From NCBI GenBank assembly GCA_039602395.1, contig JBCNJP010000017.1, positions 92,826,702-92,890,701 on the forward strand: 64,000 nt of DNA, in the 5' to 3' direction. Positions 11,030-21,779 of this stretch are shown here, one piece after another. This DNA is from Deinandra increscens subsp. villosa (taxonomy: Eukaryota > Streptophyta > Magnoliopsida > Asterales > Asteraceae). Each line of letters starts with the position of its first letter. Positions within the stretch are counted from its first letter, which is position 1. Position numbers and translations under genes: made by a program. Under the pieces are notes generated by a model. The model worked only from the letters and a program-made list of their open reading frames with translations, did not search any database and was not told the DNA's origin.

Positions 11030-11640
11030 CACCCCTTTCTAGATCTAGTGATTTCTTGAGCCAAGATTGAAACTTTATCATGGTTTTTGCCTAGATCTAT
11101 GCTCTTGCATGTTTATATGATGTAGATCTAGGATTGTAACTATCAAGACTTGATTTTTATGTTTGGAATTGTTGTGATCTTGGCCATGCATGCTTCTTAG
11201 AAGTAGATCCATGAATTTTGACATCAAGATTGTATTTTTATGATAGATCTAGGCTAGATCTATGTTTTGCATGTGGAATATGACCTAGATCTAGGGATTT
11301 GCTCATCAAGACTGTGTTTTTATGCTCCAAATAACTAGATCTCCTACGTGCATGGCATTTTAGGCTAGATCTATATGTTAGACCCATCAAGCTTGAAACT
11401 TTATGAACCAAAACGGCTAGATCTACAACTTGTGTTACATTTAGGGTTATACCTATGCATGATGATCATTAAAGTTGAATTTCTATGCCCTAAAATGGTT
11501 AGATCTTCAAAGTGCATGACACATAGGTTTAGATCTATGTTCCTTGATGATCAAGTTTATGTTTGCATGCCATAAAATGTTAGGTCTAGTATATTGCATG
11601 TCATTAGGGCTATATCTATACTTGTTATCACCCAAAGATG
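11030..11640 (+). repeat. Degenerate tandem repeat with CTAGATCTATG core
   Basis: Within the solo LTR about eight imperfect units of roughly 60-100 bases recur. Each has CTAGATCTA(T/G)G, a TGCATG word and a segment like ATCAAGATTGAAACTTTATG. This is a decayed minisatellite inside the LTR, downstream of its presumed promoter. Confidence 0.65.
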
Positions 11641-12134
11641 TGATGATTATGTTATAAGGGACTAGATCCATGCTAGGTTAATTATATATGAAAAACTCTA
11701 AGATTAATATTGATTAGAATTAGGATTTGCATGTTAAGACTAGCATCACCTTGTTATAATTGCTATGATTGTGTTAATGATTGCCTATGTTGACGTAGGT
11801 TTGACCATGTCTGACTTTTCATATAAATAGTCAAATTATGACTCTTTGATCTTACCCTTAGCTTAGTATTGAACCCATCTATCATAACGTGCGTATCACG
11901 TCACCAAATCACCATTGAGTCGTCGAGTCGGTCGTTTCGTGAAACTAAGCTATTTAATTAATTAATTAATTAATTATTTCCTCCATATCATCTAGTTGTC
12001 GAGGTCGCCTTCGGGTCTAATCATATTCGTGTGTTATTGTCTATTCGTATCTCCTTCATCAGGTGAGTATTCTAAGCCTTCTTTATTTTAAAGGAGTTGG
12101 GTGCAACATTTTCGTATTCAAAACCCTTACTCGG

Positions 12135-12299
12135 CAGGGGCGCAACTTTTAGGCGGTGGCGCCCCCCCAATTTTTTTTGTGTAGGGGATATAATTTCGTG
12201 TAAAATTTTTGATATACTTCGGTTTGACGCCCATTTACCCAAAAATTGACGTTGGAAAAAATTATCCGACCCCCAATTGATATTTTCAAGCTTCGCACT
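12135..12299. mobile_element. Small hAT-like insertion in the solo LTR
   Basis: The 165-bp insert starts CAGGGGCGCAAC and is flanked by TTACTCGG (12127-12134 and 12300-12307). An 8-bp duplication and a CAGGGGCG start fit hAT, but the right end is only weakly inverted, so the element is decayed. Confidence 0.45.
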
Positions 12300-12914
12300 T
12301 TACTCGGTATTCTTTACTAAAAAACTACATGCGAATTCTATGTTGTTATATGTACTCTTGTATGTGGACTTGTGTGTTTATTTGTGACTGGTTGTGATCA
12401 AGCTCATTCTCATGTTCGCACTCCCATGACATTAGCTGTAAAAGGTCGGGGTTACGCTGATAGATCTGTAGGCTTGACAAGCCCACTTGGCCTGTCTCGC
12501 GTGTGGTGCCTTGTGACTGGAAACCTTATTGTCAAGGTTAGCTCATGCATCCCTATTTGCTCTATATCATCATGGTTTATCATACTTGATCACACTTAAT
12601 TCATTGGCTCGCATGTTTTAATCTATGTAGTACATTAAACATATGTTTACTCACCAACAATTCGTAGTTGACCTTTATTTTATACATGTTGCAGGTTATG
12701 TTGTTTGATGATGTTTAGCCTTGTTGATAACTAAGCGTGACCTAATTAATTAAGTTAATTTGTCTTGCTTTGTTGAATTATATTTTGTATTGTTATGAAT
12801 ATTTATGTTATATGAAATAGGTTGATTAAGAATATCTACAACATTAAATAGTGTTGTGTGCATCTGGACAATAATCGCGCCCCGACATCTTCCGCCGTCG
12901 GTTGGGGTGTGACA

Positions 12915-13671
12915 AGAGAATGGGCTCTGAATGCTCTAAGTATCATTATTATGTTCATTCTCGCCATAATTTTTATATTTCTCCCTCCTCTTAAATACCA
13001 ATTTTCTCATATTAAATACTAATGATTTTAAATAATTAAAATAAATAATTAAATACAAAATATATAAATATTCTTATTAATAATTTACTAAACAAATAAT
13101 AATTTTTTAATTATTTCTTATATTAAAATATAAATTTATTATTCTTGAATCTTTATTTTTTGTTATTTTCAATTTTTAAAAATTTATTACTTTTTAGTTA
13201 ATCATCAGCTCATGAAACCTAAAGTATAAATCTTTATAAAAATTATGATTTACAACATGTATTTATTTAACACATATAATACATGGGTTTCTAAACTATT
13301 ATATCTAATAATTACTTTGGCGCAATCTCTTAGGGTACATGATGTGGCACAAGCTACGACGATAGTGGTTTGGAGATTATACTATCAACCAAATCAAATA
13401 TGTTGTAGTTGACGTCAAGATGTGAGTTCGGACATATGCGTTGATAGATTTGTAAATATAATTGTAAGTTTTTAATTTTTTTATTATATGAATTTTCAAA
13501 CATAAGAATAACTTATATATTTATAAATATATTGACTTTTAAATTATAATTTTAAGTTTTTATTATTCATTATTATGCACAATATATAAGTTTAATTATA
13601 AGAATTAATTAAAAGTTTATAAATCATATCATTTTGTTTCTCATCCCGTATAATATATCCCCGTATAGGTA
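12915..13671. other. AT-rich intergenic DNA
   Basis: I see nothing beyond AT-rich sequence and simple runs. No frame or repeat boundary can be supported. Confidence 0.5.
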
Positions 13672-14168
13672 TGTTTGGAGTGCTTATTTGAGTGAAAAAT
13701 GTTTTTTGTAAGCTGCTATCGTTTGGTTACTTAAAGATTACTTATATGAGCTTATTAAGATTAATTTTAATCCAATATAATGTTATTTTTTGTTAATCAA
13801 TAGTTTGGATCGATATGTACTTCCCGTTACGAGTGCACGATAATAACCTGTGACTGAAATGGGTTAAGGCTTGGATATAAAATAATCGATTAAAAAGTGG
13901 TTATGTGGTTATAAGATTAGATGAATATAAGACTAAGGTTAAATGAATATACATTAGTAATTTTCTTTTTAAAAAGCCAAAAAAGGATTAAAAAGCCATG
14001 TTTTCTTGGCTATTAAAACGTGGTTACGTGGTTATAAGATTAGATGAATATAAGGTTAAATCAAAAGTACTTTTGGTTTACTCAAACGATATATTTTAAC
14101 TTATTAACTTTTTTAAATGCAATAAGTCAATAAGCACTTTTTTTAATGAAATTTTCAAACATGTTCTA
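13672..14168. mobile_element. Probable MITE
   Basis: The left end GGTATGTTTGGAGTGCTTAT and the reverse complement of the right end (GAACATGTTTGAAAATTTC, then AGTGCTTAT) are similar, giving decayed terminal inverted repeats around about 500 bp. An internal unit GTGGTTATAAGATTAGATGA occurs twice (13900-13925 and 14028-14052). No clear target duplication was found. Confidence 0.38.
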
Positions 14169-14324
14169 ATATATGGTTTGTATTCTATATTTCTTTAAAT
14201 GTTGTTCACAAATTTAAAACGATACAAACCATTATCAAAATGGCTAAAAGTGGAAATGGGAGAATTGAGTCCATTGTTAGTGCTTTCTTATCTGAGTCAT
14301 TTGGCTTCTTTAGGTATGACCTAT

Positions 14325-14445
14325 ATAATTAAATAATGCTAGGAGTTGAAATATTTTGTTTATGTTCATCCCTATATAATTAAATAATGCTAGGAGTTGT
14401 CAATACTTGTTTGAAATATTTTGTTTATGTTCATTCGTCTATGAT
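14325..14445. repeat. Tandem duplication of about 60 bp
   Basis: CCTATATAATTAAATAATGC followed by TAGGAGTTG, and GAAATATTTTGTTTATGTTC, each occur twice. This points to a simple tandem duplication with a small insertion in the second copy. Confidence 0.6.
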
Positions 14446-14591
14446 GCAAGTAAACTATATCCTTATAAGCTACAAATAGGTTAGAATGTAATATTTTTTT
14501 TTAATTTACAAATAGGTTAGAATGTAAATATAATGACTTTCTCGCTAAGAACAAAATAACAAGCTCAACACTATTTTAAGTTAGGTAATTA

Positions 14592-15112
14592 CATGGAGAG
14601 GTTCAAATGAGAAGTTTGATTTGAATAAGAAGGATAACAAAGAATTTTAGTCATTGGATCTTAATCTAATAAAAAAGGAATGAGGGGTATTTTAGTTTTA
14701 GCCATCTTTGTTGAATTTTTACCTACTTCTTTCATTTTTTAAACATTCATAATTTTCACATACGACATTTTTTTTTTTTAAATTACACCATAAAAATGAA
14801 CATGTTTTTATCTTTAAAACGCGTATAGTGTTGCTATAGAAAAAACTCTTTCGATTTTTGACACAATGTTCAGATCATTGTGTCATTGTGTCATTGTGTC
14901 AAAAGTATATATAGTGTTGCTATATATAAAATTAAATACTCTTTCGGTTTTTGACACCATATGACACAATGATCTAAACATTTTGACACAATATGACACA
15001 ACGATCTAAACATTTTTTACACAATATGATCTTCATTTAATTGAAGATCTAATGACTATGATTTCTTCTTATCCAAACTAAACTTCTCATAATAACTCCA
15101 CCCTTACTATTT
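14592..15112. mobile_element. Short MULE-like element sharing ends and motif with the 16707 element
   Basis: The left end GAGAGGTTCAAATGAGAAG and the right end (reverse complement GGTGGAGTTATTATGAGAAG) match the ends of the 3.1-kb element at 16707-19793. Its interior carries the same TGACACAATGA / TCATTGTGTCA words, four on one side (14860-14905) and five on the other (14955-15035). It looks like a non-autonomous deletion derivative. I could not find a clean target duplication. Confidence 0.6.
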
Positions 15113-15676
15113 ATACCTTTACTATTTATACCCATGGCTTAATATTTAAACCCCTTAACAGTTCTACAATTTATATAGTAGTTATATATTGGAATTTTGG
15201 GAGAAAACTAGTGAAAAATATATTTTTTCCATAATTTTTTTCTTCATTAATTTCATCTCAACCACTGATTAGATAATTTAATGGCTCAAATCTTTCTTAG
15301 TTATTTTTAGATTTAACATATTTCTTAAGATAACCTTCACTCGTATAATATAAAACTGTTATTTTTATAATCAAATTAAGAAGTCATCGTATCGAATGTT
15401 ATATATAAAAGTTCTTAACACACTCCCTTTCATCCCTTCCATTCTTAGACATTTTTCCATAAAATAATCCAAAATATACAAGTCGTCAACATCATACCTT
15501 GGTTGGAGATGTTTTTGGCTTTCCCCTCATTGAAGGCAGCCTGGCCCCGGCCCCAATTTAATCCGTCCAGACTTTTTGTCAAGGTTAATATTCACCCACC
15601 CTTTACACTATGTTTAATAAATAAAAGAACAGAAAAGAAATGAAGGAAATTATGATGAGAAAAGAAAGGAAGAGAG

Positions 15677-16053
15677 CATTGGCGGATAATCTTAATAAAT
15701 AAGGAATGGGGGACGGGAACCCCGTAGCCACAGAAATCCTCCGCCATTTCTTCATAAAATCTCAATTCATTTTCTAAGTTTACCAAAAAAAATGAGTAAT
15801 TATGAGGGCATTTTTATTTGGATGAGAGAACTATTATTTCTTAGAGTGGCACATATAACAATAAAAAAGACTCATAAAGTGTTTCCATTTCACCTTTTCC
15901 CCTACAAAAATATATAAATTTCGTTTTCCCTTGGAATTTTTTAGTTTTACGTACCCTTTTAATTATTTTTTACCGAACCTATAATTTACCTGAATCATTT
16001 TCACTCGATCTATATCTCGTCCCCAATACCAAAAAACCCTGGATTCGCCACTG
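15677..16053. mobile_element. Non-autonomous hAT element B
   Basis: The left end is CATTGGCGGATAATC and the right end GGATTCGCCACTG (reverse complement CAGTGGCGAATCC). A perfect 8-bp duplication GAAGAGAG lies at 15669-15676 and 16054-16061. It belongs to the same end family as hAT element A at 9869 and has no coding capacity. Confidence 0.8.
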
Positions 16054-16706
16054 GAAGAGAGTAGAAATATCTAATTTTATTTTATGATTCTAGGTTGGAA
16101 AGAAAAGAAATCTTTTATGTGTCCTCGAGTTGAAGAGAAAAGAAAAAGGTTGGACAATTTTATATGTATACTGTTATTTTTAGATATATGGTTTTATAAT
16201 AGATTAGGCAGAATGATAAAATAGTAAATATGAAACATTTTTTTTGCTTCCCTTTCTTTCATTTCTTTATAATTAAGAAGGAAAGCCAAGAGGGAAAATA
16301 TTAGAAAATTTTTCCTTCTAATTCCTTACTTTTTTTCTTTAAAAAATTCGGATACACAAATATTTTGCATTTTCTTTAATTCCTTTCATTTTCTTTCCTA
16401 CGTTAAATAAAACTCTGGAAATAGAGGAATTACGAAAGGAAAATGAAAACCTGAAAGGAAAACGAGTGTAAAGAACCAAAGAATTTTGGGAAGAATGGAC
16501 TCCCCCATTCTAGGCTAATGGATATTTTTTTTTATTAAGTGGGCTTATAATTTTCAATATATTCTCTTTTATACGACTAAGTTGTATATGTTTTGGTTTG
16601 TATAAAATCCAATAATAATCATGCGCGAATAATTACATATAACAACACTTGCAAGACCATAGCCACCGTACAATTTTTTCATTGGGTCACGTGACGCTTA
16701 TTTTCT
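16054..16706. other. AT-rich noncoding DNA
   Basis: Runs of TTTCTTT and GAAAGGAAA occur on both sides of hAT element B (15610-15675 and 16250-16480), possibly the two arms of an older element split by it. No gene is visible. Confidence 0.4.
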
Positions 16707-17035
16707 GGTCAGAGAAAGGTTCAAATGAGAAGTTGGTTTTGAATAAGAAGGATAAGAATAATTTATATGATGACATGTGGCATTCTTATTAAAAAGGTAG
16801 ACGGGGTATTTTGGGCAAAGAGTTAATTAGATATGATTGATTAAAATAATCCTTTCTTATTCAAAGAAGTTGGTTCCTCGATCCAGATTATCAAGCGGTT
16901 CAATAGATCTCCATCTCGAAATCCACATTCAAATCACATTCAAATCGATCTCCAATAGACTGTGATTCAATAGATCTCGATTCAATCCGCGATTTCATTC
17001 AATTTGTGATTCAAGGATACATGCGACGTTAATCA

Positions 17036-17346
17036 ATTTATGATTGAAGCATACATGCAATTCATCTGTGATTGGAAGATTACAACCAGTTCTTCACTCT
17101 TGAGATGTCGATTATAGATAGTACAAACTTCTCCACCTCTTTTTCTTAATTTTTATTGTTTTGCTTCAATTATGTACAGATTGGCATTAATACAGATTTG
17201 ACACAATGATGCATCTATGACACAATGATGAAGATTGTCTATGCATCTATGACACAATGATGCATTCAGTAGCAAAACAGAGTATGAAACAGTTTGGCAT
17301 ATTTAATATGAACAAGAACAATGACACAATGATACATCTCAAAGAT
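17036..17346 (+). repeat. Left inverted arm with TGACACAATGA array
   Basis: This arm pairs with 19198-19505 on the opposite strand. Shared words include TCATCTGTGATTGGAAGAT, ACCAGTTCTTCACTCTTGAG and ATTGGCATTAATACAGATT. It holds repeated ATGACACAATGATG words, and the array continues to about 17400. Confidence 0.8.
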
Positions 17347-17610
17347 GTTTTTTTTGTCATTGTGTCATTGTGTCAATGTGTCATATTGTAGCACCTAGCA
17401 AAGACAGTAATAGAATAAGTGTTTTCCATTGTGTCATATTGTGTATTTATCCTGCGTTCACTAATCACATATTTACATATTTTTTTGTGATTGTTGTATA
17501 TTATTCATGTAGGTGTCTCAATTTACCATGAAGTTGGTGTACAGCGTGTATCACCAATGTCTGGGAAGAAATATTACATCCCTGTTGTTACTAGTTTAAT
17601 ATAACACGTC

Positions 17611-17790
17611 GTTGGTATGGTGTTTGATAATGTTGATGAAGCATTTTCCTTTTATCAAACATATGCTCTTTCAAGTGGGTTCTCAGTTAGGAAGCATACA
17701 GATTACAAACATGGAGGTGTTACAAACATGGAGGTTCTATATAGAAAGTGTTCAAGAAAAAGAAAGGGCAAGTGGTTCAGGAGTATATAA
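17611..17790 (+). pseudogene. FAR1/FHY3-like DNA-binding domain remnant of a MULE transposase
   Basis: One frame of 59 codons reads VGMVFDNVDEAFSFYQTYA then GFSVRKHTDYKHGG and ends in a basic RKCSRKRKGKWFRS stretch before a stop. The G-M-x-F-x-x-x-x-E-A-x-x-F-Y-x-x-Y-A pattern is the start of the FAR1 DNA-binding domain found in FAR1/Jittery-type MULE transposases and in the domesticated FAR1/FHY3 factors. Upstream codons (GKKYYIPVV) continue the family pattern after one stop. No MULE catalytic or SWIM domain follows, so this is a truncated remnant. FAR1 homology is fairly sure; function is lost. Confidence 0.65.
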
Positions 17791-18561
17791 GGCAACATAA
17801 TATTACATTGATTGCTATAAACATTTAGAGATTCATTGTTTCTTAAGAGATTCTTAATATTACAGAATATAGTTTGGCATTCAGTTTAACATTGTGTCTC
17901 ATTGTGTCTCACTGTGTCTCATTGTGTCTCATTGTTTCTTAATGTTATAGAATATAGTTTAACATTTGCCTATGTTGTGTCTCATTGAAATTGGTTCTCC
18001 AAGCCATCTCCAATCTTTCCAAAGTTGATTTTTTATATTTTTTTGGCTTTTGGATGAGATATGGATTCCAGATACATCTCAAAGATGTTTTTCTGCATAA
18101 AACAGTGTCATTGTGCATAAAATAGTGTCATGATTCAAACTAGATGAATATTTTATGAACTTATAATTTTTCTTGGATGCCATGATACTTGTGTCTTATT
18201 GTCTCTCATTGTATCTCATTGTGTCAAAGTGACATTTTCCTATATTGTATATTTATGTCCTATTGTGTCACAACATAATGCACTCCTTGTGTAATATAAA
18301 ATACATTGTCTATTGTGGCTATTTAGTGTGATATTATGTTGTGTAATAAGAATATAGCAATGTCAACCATAGATCTTCAAAATAAGTAAATTTACACATA
18401 ACATTTATTGTGTCAACCAAAAGCTTATATTTGTATCTAACAACAGATTGTGTCAACCAAAAGCTTAAACCACAACCGACATTGTATCTAGCATTCATTG
18501 CATCAACCAAAAAAAGCTTAAAACACAATCGAAGTCTAATTTGATCCAAACTTAATCTAAT

Positions 18562-18846
18562 TCAAGTTCCACCATCTCTCCAATTCTTTTTAGTGAAGAA
18601 CTTTGAAGTTTTCAATATATCTGTTGAAGCATCATATTTGAGTATGAAGTATTCGAATGATGTAGGAATTGAGTGAATTGATAGATTCAACAGATTTCCA
18701 AAGCCCATATCTTTCACAGTCTTCTTCTGGTTATTTGATAAGCCATTAATAATAGTTGTAAGGTTTCCAGGTGAACACCTTAGGTTTGCTCTTTTACCAT
18801 TGTACTTAAAAAATTGAGTTTCTTCTTCTTGTACATCATACGTCTT
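18562..18846 (-). pseudogene. Second ORF remnant of the MULE, converging on the FAR1 remnant
   Basis: A 94-codon open stretch on the minus strand reads YNGKRANLRCSPGNLTTII, then KDMGFGNLLNLSIHSIPTSF, and ends KNWRDGGT before a stop. The pattern of a short basic start, then MGFGxLLxLxIxxIP, recalls from memory the N-terminal segment of plant proteins linked to ULP1-like proteases and often carried by MULEs. I could not confirm this, and no protease residues are visible. It points toward the FAR1 remnant (tail to tail), a layout known for some two-gene MULEs. Confidence 0.4.
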
Positions 18847-19197
18847 CGTTTTTTTCTTTTTTCATAATGAAAACTTCCTTCTCTTCTTCAGTCTGAAGTT
18901 AATAGACATCCCCAATTCATCAGAATCATCTATAAATAATATGAAACAATATGAAACAGTTTGGCATATTTAATATATAAAAGAACAATGACACAATAAT
19001 ACATCTCAAAGATGTTTTTTCCGTGTCATTATGTCAATGTGTCATATTGTAGCACTTAGCAAAGTCAGTAATAAAATCAGTATTAGCAAAGACAAAATGA
19101 TGCATCTATGACACAATGATGCAAGATCAATGACACAATGACACAATTTTAAGACTGATTTATAATATGAACAAGATCAATGACACATTGACAGTTT

Positions 19198-19505
19198 GAG
19201 ATGTATCATTGTGACGTTGTTCTTGTTCATATTAAATATGCTAAACTGTTTCATACTCTGTTTTGCTACTGAATGCATCATTGTGTCATAGATGCATAAA
19301 CAATCTTCATCATTGTGTCATAGATGCCTCATTGTGTCAAATCTGTATTAATGCCAATCTGTACATAATTAAAGAAAAACAATAAAAATTAAGAAAAAGA
19401 GATGAAGAAGCTTGTACTATCTGTTATCGGCATCTCAAGAGTGAAGAACTGGTTGTGATCTTCCAATCACAGATGAATCGCCTGTATGCTTCGATCACAA
19501 ATTGG
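19198..19505 (-). repeat. Right inverted arm with TCATTGTGTCA array
   Basis: This is the inverted partner of 17036-17346. The repeated words are the reverse complement of those in the left arm. It ends near ATCACAAATTGG, beyond which the outer 290 bases of the element have diverged from the other side. Confidence 0.8.
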
Positions 19506-20028
19506 ATTGACAATATGAAACAATCCTAGAAACCCTAACCTCTCTGAAAATCGCCGATGAAACACCATGCTTTTCTAATCGGAAGTTTGTGTTGGGGTTT
19601 TGTGGTTTTGAGAGGGGTCTATGACAATTTCCTTTTTTACCCCTCCGTGCTTTTCATATTATAAAGTTTAATCACTAATTTAAAGGGTTTAATGACAGCC
19701 ATAAATCTTCATTTAAATAAAGATCTAAGGGCTGTAAATCCTTCTTATCCTTCTTATTTAAAACCAACTTCACATTATAACCTCACCCAAACCTTATTAT
19801 CATATTATTATTTTCACTTATTTTTTTGTTGTTTATAGAACCGTAATGGATTTAACACGAGTCTATGATGTAATGGATCGTGTAACATAACTTGTAGGTC
19901 CTAGGCTCAATATATTTTTAGTTTTAATTTTTTATTTTTAATGTCATTAAACATTTTTTTATGTTTTTATTTACCTTACGTGGCGTTATACTAATTACTA
20001 ATGCAATTGTTTTACGTATCCGCTTTAT

Positions 20029-20058
20029 CCCCGTGACATCGTGCGAGTTATAATCTAG
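20029..20058 (+). mobile_element. Helitron-like 3' end
   Basis: CCCCGTGACATCGTGCGAG is a degenerate form of the GC-rich terminal hairpin and is followed by TTATAATCTAG and a T. This matches the common plant Helitron 3' terminus. The 5' end was not located. Confidence 0.5.
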
Positions 20059-20093
20059 TTTAAAGACATTTAAGCTTTTTAACGTTAAATTAT

Positions 20094-21251
20094 GGAAAAT
20101 TGGATTTAAATAATCTCAACTTTTACCTATTGGCCGGTAATAATCCCACATTTAAAAATCCTTCCCAGTAGTCCCAACTGTCACCCAATTTCTTTTTAAT
20201 GGACCCCCCATTAACTTATTTTAACACCGTTAAAATGATGCTGATGTGGCATGCTGACATGTAAAAATCCTTTTATTTTTTTACTTCTTTTTCCATGTCA
20301 TCTTCTCAACCAGATTTTCCCTTCATTCTCAATTACAAATACATCCAGCTATCCTTAAATAAACATTAAATACGAAATCGAGAATCATGATCGCTAAATT
20401 CAACAAAACTAATCGGAATTCATTACCACACACAGATCCAATATAAAACCTCTCTCTAAAATACGAAACACATTAGGTCCGACTGAATCAAACAAAGATA
20501 ATCGGAACTCAATCCGTACACACCGATTCGGATTGAAACTTCCGACTGAATGAAACAAAACCCATGAAAATTGAACCGAATTAAATGCATTGAACATGCG
20601 TTATCGAAATTAGTACGAATTAAGTGATGGACAATAATTGGAGAGGTTGTAATCTGTGGAAAAAAGTAAGTTACCTAGTGAATTAAACGAACGATGAATT
20701 GAATTGGCGGTAAATTAGGCCAGTTTGTTGGTGATGTAAAACTAAATGTGGCAACGGATTGACATTGAGATTGATATACAAAAACTCCCAACGCCGATGA
20801 ACTCGTCGAAACCTTCAGAAAACAAAAACCCACGATCGCTATATTCGCTACGGCGGCCGGAAACTGAGGAATTGAAACATTAAAATTGGAAATCGTTTTG
20901 GGGTTTAAGAGGAGTAACAATTGCAGAAGAGGAAACGACCAGAGTTTATGTCCGATTGATCTGTTATCTCGAAGCAATTTTTTTACTCAGGGATGGCTGG
21001 ATATATTTTTTTAATTGAGAATGAAGGGAAAATTGAGTTAGAAGATGACATGGAATAAGGATTAAAAAAATAAAATGATAATTACATGTCAGCATGCCAC
21101 ATAAGCATCATTTTAACGGTGTTAAAAAAGTTAACGGCGGGTCCATTAAAAATAAATTGGGTGAAAGTTAGGACCGCTGGGAATGATTTTAAAATGTGGG
21201 ATTATTGTCGGCCAATAGATAAAAGTTGGGATTATTTAAATCCAATTTTCC
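20094..21251. mobile_element. MULE with 241-bp terminal inverted repeats
   Basis: The left end is GGAAAATTGGATTTAAATAA and the right end its inverse. The inverted repeats run 20094-20335 and 21012-21251 with high identity. A perfect 9-bp duplication TTAAATTAT flanks it (20085-20093 and 21252-21260), diagnostic of Mutator-like elements. The core (20336-21011) holds no transposase and differs in composition from the arms, so it may be captured DNA (Pack-MULE). Confidence 0.88.
20675..20977 (-). CDS. ORF in the core of the 20094 MULE, possible captured gene piece
   Basis: The frame has 100 codons on the minus strand. It starts MLRDNRSIGHKLWSFPLLQ, then a Leu-rich stretch and a Ser/Thr-rich part ending PPIQFIVRLIH. 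I do not recognise it. Higher G+C and gene-like codons near 20790-20960 suggest a fragment of a host gene carried between the inverted repeats. Chance is not excluded, since there is no conserved motif. Confidence 0.25.
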   Translation of the reverse strand: MLRDNRSIGHKLWSFPLLQLLLLLNPKTISNFNVSIPQFPAAVANIAIVGFCFLKVSTSSSALGVFVYQSQCQSVATFSFTSPTNWPNLPPIQFIVRLIH

Positions 21252-21605
21252 TTAAATTATTTATGTTATTAACAAAATTAAAGAGAATATCAGTCGAATT
21301 TGGTATAAATAAAATGAAACTCATACTTAAGAACATATAAAATTAAGAAAATATAGATATGTACGTATACATTATTCTTTTTTAATAGTAATAATATATT
21401 ATTATATGAGGACAAAATAACAACAATAATAACATTAAGAAAATAGGAGATGTGGATATGAAAATGAAAGATGGACGGTTTGTCTTGTTTCAGCATAATG
21501 TAAATAAGTGTACTTCATGCTTTCATGTCTCTTATAGATCGACTTATAAATATACTACTAATACGTTATTCTGGTAATAAGAAAAATATGCATGAATTAT
21601 CAGTT

Positions 21606-21628
21606 ATATATATATATATATATATATT
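21606..21628. repeat. (TA)n microsatellite
   Basis: About eleven TA units lie just before the Helitron-like terminus. Confidence 0.9.
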
Positions 21629-21638
21629 TAATGATTCA

Positions 21639-21667
21639 ACCCGTATAACATACGGGTTCTATCCTAG
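21639..21667 (+). mobile_element. Helitron 3' terminus with perfect hairpin
   Basis: ACCCGTAT, loop AAC, ATACGGGT make a perfect 8-bp stem. After six bases comes CTAG, then T. This is the textbook plant Helitron 3' end (hairpin, short spacer, CTRR, inserted before T). The 5' end is not identified; DNA between here and the 20094 MULE is likely part of it. Confidence 0.65.
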
Positions 21668-21779
21668 TATACTACTAAAAGAGTGGTAAATATTTAAAAT
21701 CTAGCGAATGTAAAGTTGGTATTATTAATAAAATAAATAAAAGAACAGAGTAACATGTATAGTATTGGAAGCTGAACTT

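Larger units (their letters stand above)
9145..12914 (+). mobile_element. Solo LTR of a Tekay-type Ty3/gypsy element, carrying nested insertions
   Basis: The LTR starts TGTAACATTTGC and ends GGTTGGGGTGTGACA. It is flanked by the 5-bp duplication AGAGA (9140-9144 and 12915-12919), and no internal region follows, so this is a solo LTR left by LTR-LTR recombination. Its last 900 bases are homologous to the LTR ends of the gypsy at 27567-51689: shared words include GGGTGCAACAT, GTGCATCTGGACA and CCGCCGTCGGTTGGGGTGTGACA. A 935-bp hAT element and a 165-bp insertion interrupt it. Without them it is about 2.65 kb. Confidence 0.8.
16707..19793. mobile_element. MULE with long inverted arms (FAR1-type remnant)
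   Basis: The left end is GGTCAGAGAAAGGTTCAAAT and the right end reads, in reverse complement, GGTTTGGGTGAGGTTATAAT. Flanks TTATTTTCT and TTATTATCA match at 7 of 9 positions, consistent with an aged 9-bp Mutator duplication. Arms 17036-17346 and 19198-19505 are inverted copies with high identity and are packed with TGACACAATGA words. A third, direct partial copy lies at 18940-19070. Inside are a FAR1-like frame on the plus strand and an unrelated frame on the minus strand, both broken, so the element cannot be autonomous now. Confidence 0.75.
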
